A stretch of DNA of 64,000 nucleotides, taken from positions 7,699,501 to 7,763,500 of the forward strand of contig NC_019673.1 of NCBI RefSeq assembly GCF_000328705.1, in the 5' to 3' direction. This document shows positions 57,582 through 64,000 of this stretch, one piece after another (within the stretch, counting starts at the first letter, position 1; each line of letters starts with the position of its first letter). The stretch comes from Saccharothrix espanaensis DSM 44229. Lineage in GTDB: Bacteria; Actinomycetota; Actinomycetes; Mycobacteriales; Pseudonocardiaceae. Under the pieces are notes generated by a model. It was not told where the DNA came from. It ran no database searches and saw nothing but the letters and a program-made list of their open reading frames with translations. A program made the position numbers and the translations under genes.

Positions 57582-58118
57582 GTGAGTCCCGACACATCCG
57601 GCGATTCCGCCGCCGAAATCAACGCACCGGGCACTTCCGACGAGCACGCGGTCACGCCCGCGACCCTCCGCGACCTGACCGACGACCTCGACGCGGGCGA
57701 CTTGGACGCGCCGGAGACCTTGAAGCAGGTGTGGGCCGGTCTGTGCGTCGCGCGGCTGCTCGGCCTGCGCCTGGCGGCGACCGGGCTGTCCCGGCTCCAG
57801 GGCAACGCCGAGTCCGTGGAGCACCAGCTGGCCGGCGACCTGGCCACCACCGCCACGTTCGCGCACGACCGGCTCGCCCTGCCCTCGCCCGCCTCCCCCG
57901 AACCGCTGGCCGCCGACCAGGTGGACGACGCCCTGGAAGCGCTGATCGCGTTCAGCGCCACCGCGCGCCGCCGGATGCTCGCCACCGCCCGCCTGGCCAC
58001 CCAGTGGCACGACGAGCGCGTGCTGCGGCACGACTCGCTGGTCATGGGCGAACTCGCCGCCGCCTGGCTGGGCCACCGCACCAGCTACCGGCTGGACCGC
58101 CGACCCGAAGCCCCCTGA
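57582..58118 (+). CDS. Hypothetical helical protein
   Basis: 178-aa acidic protein, mostly alpha-helical and Ala/Leu/Asp-rich (LKQVWAGLCVARLLGLRLAATGLSRLQG, DDALEALIAFSATARRRMLATARLATQW). No TM, no known motif. GTG start; -10 CACAAT ends exactly 6 nt before it and TTGTCA lies 19 nt further up. I do not recognise a family. Confidence 0.7.
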   Translation: MSPDTSGDSAAEINAPGTSDEHAVTPATLRDLTDDLDAGDLDAPETLKQVWAGLCVARLLGLRLAATGLSRLQGNAESVEHQLAGDLATTATFAHDRLALPSPASPEPLAADQVDDALEALIAFSATARRRMLATARLATQWHDERVLRHDSLVMGELAAAWLGHRTSYRLDRRPEAP

Positions 58119-58282
58119 CCCGACTTCACCAGCGCCTTCACCAGCGCCTTCACCCACGCACGAACCCGAGCACGACCCGGGCGCGGAAATTCGGTTGCGC
58201 CGAACCGGAGCGACCCGGCAAGCTCGTCGTCGCAAGCGTTGCAGCGCCGGCTCAGAGCGGCGGAGACAGAGGAGGTGCCCCG

Positions 58283-58339
58283 ATGGCTACAGCTGTCCGG
58301 GACGTGGCACCGACCCGTCCTCCCGCCCCGACTGCCTAG
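58283..58339 (+). CDS. Candidate 18-aa leader peptide upstream of the RIO kinase
   Basis: ATG-started mini-ORF, MATAVRDVAPTRPPAPTA, preceded by AGAGGAGG at ideal spacing. It lies in the 281-bp gap before the kinase; the 61 bases after its stop contain GC-rich inverted segments. The strong ribosome site suggests it is translated. A Pro/Arg-rich leader could attenuate the next gene, but no antiterminator pair is obvious. Confidence 0.45.
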   Translation: MATAVRDVAPTRPPAPTA

Positions 58340-58399
58340 CGCGCCGACCACACGCGCCGGTGGGGCGGATCCTCCTTCTCTTCTCCTGGAGCCCACCCA

Positions 58400-59383
58400 G
58401 TGCGCAAGCACGAGCGTCTTTCCGACCGTGACGACGAATTCGACTCTTCTTTCGAGCACGCCAACGACCTGAACTGGCGCGCCAAGCGCCGCGGCAACCG
58501 CGACGACGACGAGCCCGCGCCCACCCGGCGCGGCCGGCTCACCGAGGACGCCCGCGACCAGCTCGCCCAGTTGCGCGAGGACGCGGAGATCGCCGACGTG
58601 CCCGACGGGGCCGACCGGTGGTCGACCTGGGACGCCGCCGACCACGGCCCCAAGCCGTGGCCCGAGTGGCTGATCCCCGACCTGTCCGCGGTGGACCGCG
58701 AGCTCGGCATCGTGAAGACCGGCAAGGAAGCCGACGTCTTCCTGCTGGAGCGGTCGCTGCCCGGCAGCGACCGGGCCTGCCTGCTCGCGGCCAAGCGGTA
58801 CCGCAGCAACGACCACCGGATGTTCCACCGCGACGCCGGGTACCTCGAAGGCCGCCGGATGCGGCGCTCCCGCGAGCAGCGGGCCGTCGAGAACCGGACG
58901 TCGTTCGGGCGCAACCTGATCGCCGAGCAGTGGGCGGTCGCGGAGTTCGCCGCGCTGTCCACCCTGTGGCAGCTGGGCGCGCCCGTGCCCTACCCGGTGT
59001 CGCGGGCCGGCACCGAACTGCTGCTGGAGTTCGTCGGCACGGACGGCGCGGCCGCACCCCGGCTGGCGCAGCTGCGGCCGGAGCCGGACGAGCTGCTGGA
59101 CCTGTGGCGGCAGCTGGTCGACGCGGTGAACCTGCTCGCCTCGGCGGGCCTGGCGCACGGCGACCTGTCGGCGTTCAACCTGATGGTGCACGACGGGCGG
59201 CTGGTCGTGATCGACCTGCCGCAGGTGGTGGACCTGGTGGCCAACCCGCGCGGCGCGGAGTTCCTCGAACGGGACGTCCGCAACGTCGCGGGCTGGTTCA
59301 CCTCGCGCGGCCTCGCGCCGGAGATCGCCGAACCGCTCGACCTCGTCGAGATGCTGCTCGACACAGCCGGCATGACCCGCTGA
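58400..59383 (+). CDS. RIO1-type atypical Ser/Thr protein kinase
   Basis: 327-aa RIO-family kinase (archaeal/actinobacterial Rio1-like). A charged N-terminus of about 90 residues (DDEFDSSFEHANDLNW) precedes the fold: nucleotide loop TGKEADVFLLE (about 107-117), lysine K132 in AAKRY, catalytic HGD at 253-255 with Asn260 and Asp272 in VIDLPQ. RIO kinases lack the standard activation segment; in eukaryotes and archaea they act in ribosome biogenesis, the bacterial role being uncertain. The start has GGAG 10 nt upstream. Confidence 0.92.
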   Translation: MRKHERLSDRDDEFDSSFEHANDLNWRAKRRGNRDDDEPAPTRRGRLTEDARDQLAQLREDAEIADVPDGADRWSTWDAADHGPKPWPEWLIPDLSAVDRELGIVKTGKEADVFLLERSLPGSDRACLLAAKRYRSNDHRMFHRDAGYLEGRRMRRSREQRAVENRTSFGRNLIAEQWAVAEFAALSTLWQLGAPVPYPVSRAGTELLLEFVGTDGAAAPRLAQLRPEPDELLDLWRQLVDAVNLLASAGLAHGDLSAFNLMVHDGRLVVIDLPQVVDLVANPRGAEFLERDVRNVAGWFTSRGLAPEIAEPLDLVEMLLDTAGMTR

Positions 59384-59414
59384 ACCACCACACACCACAC
59401 CACACCGCACCACC

Positions 59415-59518
59415 CACCACCGCACCACCGCACCACCGCACCACCGCACCACCGCACCACCGCACCACCGCACCACCGCACCACCGCACCACCGCACCAC
59501 CGCACCACCGCACCACCG
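59415..59518. repeat. Octanucleotide microsatellite, 13 copies of CACCACCG
   Basis: Thirteen perfect tandem copies of CACCACCG, flanked by degenerate CACCAC stretches, between convergent genes. Because 8 is not a multiple of 3 the reading frame would shift with copy number, and ORFs across it (Val-Val-Arg-Trp-Cys-Gly-Gly) are artefacts. The complementary strand is a CGGTGGTG array with G2 runs. Confidence 0.95.
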
Positions 59519-59566
59519 CACCACGAACGCACTACGCGAACGCAGGACCGAGCACACGCCACACCG

Positions 59567-59597
59567 CCGCCGCGCGTCGATCCTCGACGCGCGGCGG
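59567..59597. terminator. Bidirectional terminator between RIO kinase and TetR genes
   Basis: 14-bp perfect stem CCGCCGCGCGTCGA / TCGACGCGCGGCGG (59567-59580 with 59584-59597), 3-nt apex, then TTT on the plus strand. It ends 3 nt before the TetR stop codon region. Confidence 0.85.
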
Positions 59598-59599
59598 TT

Positions 59600-60130
59600 T
59601 CAGTTCTGGCTGAACAACGGCCACACCGCGTCGAACACGGTCTCCGCCGACCGGGGCCGGTCGGTCGCCAGCCAGTGGTAGACCAGCGGCCCGAACAGCA
59701 GGTCGCGGACCAGTTCCGGGTCGGTGTCGGGCCGCAGTTCTCCGCGTGCGATCCCGCGCCGCACCACGCCGTCGACCAGCGCGTGCCGCCCGGCGAGGAA
59801 GCCGTCGAGCAGGCCGGGGACCCGCCGGGCCTCGGCGTGCACCGCCAGCACCACCCACGACAAGCCACTGACCAGCGCGTTCGCGAGTACCAGCAGGTCT
59901 TCGCGGGTGCTGCCGGTGTCCGGGTCCGCCAGCGGGACGCGGTTGGCGACGACGTGCGCGACCAGGTGCAGCTTGGTCGGCCACCGCCGGTACAGGGTGG
60001 GCCTGCTCACCCCCGCCCGCGAGGCGACCGCGTCGAGCGTCAGCGCGTCGAAGCCGACCTCCTCCAGCAGGGTGACGGTGGCCGCGGCGAGCGCGCGGTC
60101 GATCTCGGTGCTCCGAGGACGTCCAGACAT
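59600..60130 (-). CDS. TetR-family repressor
   Basis: 176-aa regulator: TetR_N helix-turn-helix (ALTLDAVASRAGVSRPTLYRRWPTK, about 28-52) and a C-terminal ligand domain. The -10-like CATCAT lies 7 nt before the ATG inside a perfect palindrome (60132-60148), so autoregulation together with control of the divergent HXXEE gene is likely. Ligand unknown. Confidence 0.92.
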   Translation of the reverse strand: MSGRPRSTEIDRALAAATVTLLEEVGFDALTLDAVASRAGVSRPTLYRRWPTKLHLVAHVVANRVPLADPDTGSTREDLLVLANALVSGLSWVVLAVHAEARRVPGLLDGFLAGRHALVDGVVRRGIARGELRPDTDPELVRDLLFGPLVYHWLATDRPRSAETVFDAVWPLFSQN

Positions 60131-60131
60131 G

Positions 60132-60148
60132 CGTTACATGATGTAACG
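60132..60148. promoter_or_regulatory. TetR operator shared by divergent promoters
   Basis: Perfect 17-bp palindrome CGTTACAT-G-ATGTAACG fills the gap between the two start codons. It contains the -10 of the HXXEE gene (TAACGT, 60144-60149, 7 nt before ATG 60157) and the -10-like CATCAT of the tetR gene, so one bound dimer pair would shut both. Confidence 0.75.
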
Positions 60149-60156
60149 TAAGTGCC

Positions 60157-60648
60157 ATGGTCAGCAAGAAGGTCACCTGGGGACTGCTCGCCGCGTGGGT
60201 CGTGCACGACATCGAGGAACTGGTCACCATGCCGGGCTGGACCCGCAGGAATCGGGTGGTGCCCACCACTTCCCCCGCCGAAGCCACGATCGCGATCGGC
60301 GTCGTCGGCGCGGTGATCGCCGCCGCTTCCGCCGCGGGAGCCCGCACCGACGGCCGTTCGCCGTTCTTCCAGGCCGTGCTGACCGGGTTCGGGGTGCACT
60401 CGATCACCCACGTGCTGGCGAGTGCCGTTTTCCGCGGGTACACCCCCGGCCTGATCACCGCGCCGACCGTCGTCGCCCCTTTTTCACTCTGGGCAGCCCA
60501 CCGGCTGCGCCGCGGAGGAATCCGCCTGGACCCCTCCCCACGTGCGCTTATCTGGTTCCCGATCACGATCGGAGCAGCGCACGGCATCGCCCACCTCACC
60601 ACCCGTGTGCGCGATTACACCTCCAGGGTGCGTGAGCCGGCCCGTTGA
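60157..60648 (+). CDS. HXXEE-domain membrane protein
   Basis: 163-aa integral membrane protein with about five TM helices and the HXXEE motif HDIEE at 18-22, plus conserved His residues (GVHSITHVLAS, GAAHGIAHL) that could bind metal inside the membrane. Function unknown. The leaderless -10 TAACGT lies in the TetR operator, so expression should depend on the neighbouring repressor. Confidence 0.87.
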   Translation: MVSKKVTWGLLAAWVVHDIEELVTMPGWTRRNRVVPTTSPAEATIAIGVVGAVIAAASAAGARTDGRSPFFQAVLTGFGVHSITHVLASAVFRGYTPGLITAPTVVAPFSLWAAHRLRRGGIRLDPSPRALIWFPITIGAAHGIAHLTTRVRDYTSRVREPAR

Positions 60649-60653
60649 TCGGC

Positions 60654-60829
60654 TAGACTGAGTGGTGCATCGCCCGGAGGCGCAACAACCGTTCGCGGCC
60701 CCAGACCCGGCAGGGCGGCGGTGCTCCCAACCACTATCGGCGCAAGCAGCGCCGGGCCCGTCCTTGCGATTAGCGCCTGCGCCAAAGGCAGAAGCGATCC
60801 CCGAGACGTGCCTTGTCCCGGAGGTTTCT
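60654..60829 (+). promoter_or_regulatory. Promoter and long leader of the DEAD-box helicase gene
   Basis: -10 TAGACT (60654-60659) is followed by about 165 nt of leader with GC-rich pairs (for example GGCGC/GCGCC around 60738-60752) before GGAGG and the TTG start. Long structured leaders are common for cold-shock helicases. An in-frame GTG at 60665, 5 nt after the -10, would instead give a leaderless 549-aa form with a poorly conserved extension. Confidence 0.5.
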
Positions 60830-62314
60830 TTGCCCCCCACGTCCCAAAGCCGTTCCGAGCGCCCGCAGTTCCGCAAGACGCGTGGCAGGCGCCCCGCCGG
60901 CCAGGGCAGCCGTCGTCCCCAGCAGGAGCTGGAGACGACCGTTCCGGACCACGTCGAGAGCACGCTGCCCGAGGGCCCGCTGCCCTCGTTCGCCGAGCTC
61001 GGCCTGGCCGATGAGCTCCTGCGGGCGCTCACCCAGGCGGGTATCAACGACCCGTTCCCGATCCAGGCCGCGACGCTGCCCGACGCGCTCGCGGGCCGGG
61101 ACGTGCTCGGCCGCGGCCAGACCGGCTCCGGCAAGACGCTCGCGTTCGGGCTGGCGCTGCTGTCCCGCCTCGCGGGCGGCCGGGCCAAGCCGTTGAAGCC
61201 GCGCGCGCTGGTGCTCGTGCCCACGCGCGAACTGGCCATGCAGGTCGAAGAGGCGCTCTCGCCGTTCGCCCGCTCGCTCGGCCTGTGGTGCCGCACGGTC
61301 GTCGGCGGCACGTCGTTCCCGCGCCAGATCGACGCGCTCCGGCGCGGTGTCGACCTGCTCATCGCCACGCCCGGTCGGCTCTCCGACCACGTGCGGCAGG
61401 GCACGGCCGACCTGTCCGAGGTCATGTTCAGCGCGCTGGACGAGGCCGACCAGATGGCCGACATGGGCTTCATGCCCCAGGTCCGCGCCATCCTCGACCT
61501 GACCCCGCAGGACGGTCAGCGGCTGCTGTTCTCGGCCACGCTCGACGGCGACGTCGACAAGCTGGTCCGGCAGTACCTGCACGACCCGGTGGTCCACTCG
61601 GTCGCGCCGCCCACGGGCAGCGTCACCACGATGGAGCACCACCTGCTGTTCGTGTCCGCCGAGGACAAGCAGTCGGTGGTGACCGAGGTCGCCGCGCGCG
61701 AGGGCCGCACGATCATGTTCGTGCGCACCAAGCACCACGTCGACCGGTTGACCAAGAAGCTGCGGTCGATGGGCGTCCACGCGGGAGCCCTGCACGGCGG
61801 CAAGGCGCAGAGCGCCCGCACCCGCGTGCTCGGGCAGTTCCGCGAGGGCACCATGCCCGTGCTGATCGCCACGGACGTCGCCGCGCGCGGCATCCACGTG
61901 GACGACGTCAGCCTGGTCGTGCACGTCGACCCGCCGGCCGACCCGAAGGACTACCTGCACCGGGCCGGGCGCACCGCGCGGGCCGGGCAGTCCGGCACGG
62001 TGGTCACCCTGGTCACCCACGACCAGCGGCGCGCCGTGCAGGGCCTGACGGCACGGGCGGGCATCCGCCCGGAGTCCACGAAGGTCCGTCCGGGCGACGA
62101 GGACCTGATCCGGATCACCGGTGCCCGCACGCCCAGCGGCATCCCGGTGGCCGAGCCCGAGATCCCGGTGCGCGCTGCCCGTCGTGGTGGCGGTGCCCCG
62201 CGCCGCGCCGGCGGCGGCCAGTTCCGCGGCGGTCGTTCCGACCGCTCGGACCGCTCCGACAACGGCCGTGACCGCGAACGAGGCGGCCGGCCGCGCCGCG
62301 TGGCGCAGCACTGA
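60830..62314 (+). CDS. DEAD/DEAH-box ATP-dependent RNA helicase
   Basis: 494-aa helicase for RNA remodelling (ribosome assembly, cold adaptation, decay). Motif Q (FAELGLADELLRALTQAGINDPFPIQ), I GQTGSGKT, Ia PTRELA, II DEAD in ALDEADQM, III SAT, IV-VI FVRTKH, DVAARG, HRAGRTARAG. The C-terminus is an Arg/Gly-rich RNA-binding tail. The TTG start at 60830 is chosen for GGAGG 5 nt upstream. A very strong hairpin follows. Confidence 0.93.
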   Translation: MPPTSQSRSERPQFRKTRGRRPAGQGSRRPQQELETTVPDHVESTLPEGPLPSFAELGLADELLRALTQAGINDPFPIQAATLPDALAGRDVLGRGQTGSGKTLAFGLALLSRLAGGRAKPLKPRALVLVPTRELAMQVEEALSPFARSLGLWCRTVVGGTSFPRQIDALRRGVDLLIATPGRLSDHVRQGTADLSEVMFSALDEADQMADMGFMPQVRAILDLTPQDGQRLLFSATLDGDVDKLVRQYLHDPVVHSVAPPTGSVTTMEHHLLFVSAEDKQSVVTEVAAREGRTIMFVRTKHHVDRLTKKLRSMGVHAGALHGGKAQSARTRVLGQFREGTMPVLIATDVAARGIHVDDVSLVVHVDPPADPKDYLHRAGRTARAGQSGTVVTLVTHDQRRAVQGLTARAGIRPESTKVRPGDEDLIRITGARTPSGIPVAEPEIPVRAARRGGGAPRRAGGGQFRGGRSDRSDRSDNGRDRERGGRPRRVAQH

Positions 62315-62732
62315 GCGCACCACACGACAGATCGCCGAACGTCGAACCGCCCGCCCCCGCACTTCGGGGGCGGGCGGTTCGACGTTCGGGCTTCGGCACG
62401 GTCGCGGGTCTGGCGTCGGCCGGCCGCCGACCACCGCACCACGTCGCCGGCAGGGTCGCGGCGGCGGTCACGACGCTCGGCAGAACGGCGAGCACGGGCA
62501 CCCATGCGCTGTCGACTCCTTGCGCCACAACGTGTCTGTGCCTGCCTGAACGCGCCCGAAGCCACCCGGCGGAGGTCAGTCCACTCCAGAGTCGCCGCCG
62601 GCGGGGGCGTCGGCCCGGTTGTCGGCCCGGTTTCCGGACGTGTGGCGTTCCGGATCGGCGTCTCATCGTGTGAACCGGCGGTGTTGTGGCCGCGTCCGAG
62701 GGGCGAACCGGCTATTCAGGTCCGGGAGTGAC
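62315..62732. other. Intergenic region between helicase and SARP gene
   Basis: 418 bases without a credible gene. The helicase terminator lies at 62336-62388. The remainder is GC-rich; a TATTCA -10-like hexamer at 62712-62717 may start the SARP transcript with a leader of about 9 nt. Confidence 0.6.
62336..62388 (+). terminator. 24-bp perfect terminator hairpin after the helicase gene
   Basis: Arms 62336-62359 and 62365-62388 are fully complementary (starting CGAACGTCGAACCGCCC), with a 5-nt loop. One of the strongest hairpins in the window. Confidence 0.9.
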
Positions 62733-64000
62733 ATGGTGGAGATTCGACTGCTGGGCGAGGTCGCCGTGGTCGTGGCCGGGCGTCTGGTGGATCTGGGGCC
62801 GGCCAGGCAACGGTGCGTGTGGGCTGCGCTGGCCGTGGACGTCAACCACGTGGTGCCGGTGCGCCGCCTGGTCGAACGGGTCTGGGGCGAGGACGCGCCG
62901 GACCGGGTGCGGGCGACGCTGCTCAGCTACGTGTCGAGGCTGCGGCAGGCGCTGGCGGACGCGGACGGCGTGGCGCTGGTGCGCCGGTCGGGCGGCTACC
63001 TGCTCGCCGTGGACCAGTCGGCGGTCGACCTGTGCCGGTTCCGGGAGCTGTGGGCGCACGCCCGCGCCGCCGAGGACGCCGGTGCCGTCGCGCTGCTGAG
63101 CGAGGCGCTGGAGCTGTGGCGCGGTGAGCCGTTGACCGGCGTGGCCGGGCAGTGGGCCGAGGACGAGCGCGAGCGGCTGCGCCGGGAACGGCCGGCCGCC
63201 GAGCACGACCTGGTCGACGCCCGGCAGCGCACCGGCCGGGACGACGGCCTGGTGCCGCTGCTGGCCGCCCGGGTCGTCGAGCACCCGCTGGACGAGCGGG
63301 TCGCGGCGCAGTACCTGCTGGCGCTGCACCGCGCCGGCCGGTCGGCCGACGCGCTGGGCCACTACCGGCTCTTCCGCGCCCGGCTGGTCGAGGAGCTGGG
63401 CACCGACCCCGGCGGCCGGCTCCAGCAGCTGCACCAGCGCATCCTGGACGCCGACTCGACGTTGACCGTGACCACCCCAACCACCCCAACCACCCCGACC
63501 ACCCAGTCCACATCGACCACACCGATCGACGGCGTGACCGCGGTGGTGGCGGTGCCCCGGCAGCTACCCGCCGCGCCGCCGCACTTCACCGGCCGCAACC
63601 CCGAGCTGGCCACGATCACCTCCCTGGTGGACGGCACGAGCGGCGGTCGCACCGTGGTGATCTCCGCGATCGCCGGCACGGGTGGTGTCGGCAAGACCTG
63701 GCTGGCCCTGACCTGGGCCAACCAGTGGGCCGAGCGGTTCCCGGGTGGGCAGCTGTTCGTGGACCTGCACGGGTTCAGCCCCACCGAGCAGCCCCTCACC
63801 CCCGACGCCGCGCTGTACGGGTTCCTCACCGCCCTGGGCACCTCCCCCGAGCGCATCCCGGTCGAGCTGGACACCCGGGCCGCGCTCTACCGCAGCCTGG
63901 TCGCCGACCGGCGGATGCTGATCGTGCTGGACAACGCGGCCACCTCCGACCAGGTCGAGCCCCTGCTGCCCGGCGGGCAGGCCAGCACCGTGCTGATCAC
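62733..64000 (+). CDS. AfsR-like SARP regulator with NB-ARC domain (3' end outside window)
   Basis: 422 codons visible, no stop. N-terminal OmpR-like winged helix (MVEIRLLGEVAVVVAGRLVDLG..., about 1-95), bacterial transcriptional activation domain (about 98-245), a Thr/Pro linker (TTPTTPTTPTTQSTSTTP, repeats of 9 bp in DNA), then an NB-ARC module with P-loop GTGGVGKT near 315-322 and LIVLDNAAT. AfsR-type proteins switch on secondary metabolism and are often phosphorylated. GGGAG lies 5 nt before the ATG. A biosynthetic cluster may start beyond the right edge, which cannot be seen. Confidence 0.92.
   Translation, partial: MVEIRLLGEVAVVVAGRLVDLGPARQRCVWAALAVDVNHVVPVRRLVERVWGEDAPDRVRATLLSYVSRLRQALADADGVALVRRSGGYLLAVDQSAVDLCRFRELWAHARAAEDAGAVALLSEALELWRGEPLTGVAGQWAEDERERLRRERPAAEHDLVDARQRTGRDDGLVPLLAARVVEHPLDERVAAQYLLALHRAGRSADALGHYRLFRARLVEELGTDPGGRLQQLHQRILDADSTLTVTTPTTPTTPTTQSTSTTPIDGVTAVVAVPRQLPAAPPHFTGRNPELATITSLVDGTSGGRTVVISAIAGTGGVGKTWLALTWANQWAERFPGGQLFVDLHGFSPTEQPLTPDAALYGFLTALGTSPERIPVELDTRAALYRSLVADRRMLIVLDNAATSDQVEPLLPGGQASTVLI

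Noticed and set aside
59415..59518. CRISPR array
   Set aside because: The unit is 8 bp with no spacers; it is a simple microsatellite.
58085..59557. 490-codon minus-strand ORF with RWCGGAVV repeats
   Set aside because: The repeats are translated microsatellite, and the rest is antisense to the RIO kinase.
1..64000. tRNA or rRNA genes, prophage or integrative element
   Set aside because: I found no cloverleaf with CCA-proximal acceptor and T-loop consensus, no integrase, terminase or transposase, and the gene order is the conserved core order.

Overview
The window is chromosomal DNA of a high-GC (about 70%) actinomycete. Gene content and order (clgR-pspA, cinA-pgsA-rimO, ftsK, RNase J-dapA, thyX, dapB-pepR-pnp-rpsO, ribF-truB, nrnA-rbfA-infB-ylxR-nusA-rimP, proS) are those of the conserved actinobacterial core. 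Protein style and accessory genes (SARP, NB-ARC proteins, DUF4097, phospholipase A2, RIO kinase) suggest a filamentous Pseudonocardiaceae-type organism (Saccharothrix/Actinosynnema/Lentzea-like). That placement is inference. I see no tRNA, rRNA, CRISPR array, integrase or transposase.

Layout. 1-4126 (minus): envelope-stress and lipid genes pspA, clgR, cinA, pgsA, rimO, with an ECF-type promoter before pspA and a ClgR-like box before clgR. 4498-10927: acetyltransferase, MerR regulator, secreted phospholipase A2, ftsK, acyltransferase, EamA transporter. 10979-16924 (minus): RNase J-dapA, TIGR03085 protein, membrane Ser/Thr kinase, ACT protein, thyX. 17054-24360: macro-domain protein, an RHH-DUF4097 pair with a helically phased operator, an EamA-YcaQ-NB-ARC operon, a GNAT enzyme, small membrane proteins and a 28-codon membrane miniprotein. 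24444-44201 (minus): the lysine/RNA-decay/translation block, interrupted by a two-TM protein with amyloid-signalling-like motifs and by two intergenic repeat arrays. 44345-52951: Tat lipoprotein plus DUF4439, a large nested palindrome, small enzymes, and an operon of two paralogous membrane-anchored exported proteins plus a HAD phosphatase; the first of these has a nonsense codon in its Gln/Gly/Tyr-rich tail. 53047-62314: proS, VOC, yaaA, an AraC-type regulator divergent from a small membrane protein, a RIO kinase, an octanucleotide microsatellite, a TetR/HXXEE pair and a DEAD-box helicase with a long leader. 62733-64000: start of an AfsR-like SARP/NB-ARC regulator, cut by the window edge.

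Two architectural habits stand out. Genes in operons are joined by 4-nt stop/start overlaps (GTGA, TTGA, ATGA and, once, apparently CTGA). Many first genes carry a TAnnnT-type -10 box ending 6-8 nt before the start codon with no ribosome-binding site, which is the signature of leaderless transcripts.

The likeliest under-described items are: the NB-ARC protein and distant two-TM protein that share a QAGRD-type motif; the RHH-DUF4097 module with its triple operator; the apparent CTG-started 2'-5' RNA ligase that gene callers would truncate; and the 130-bp nested palindrome between convergent genes.
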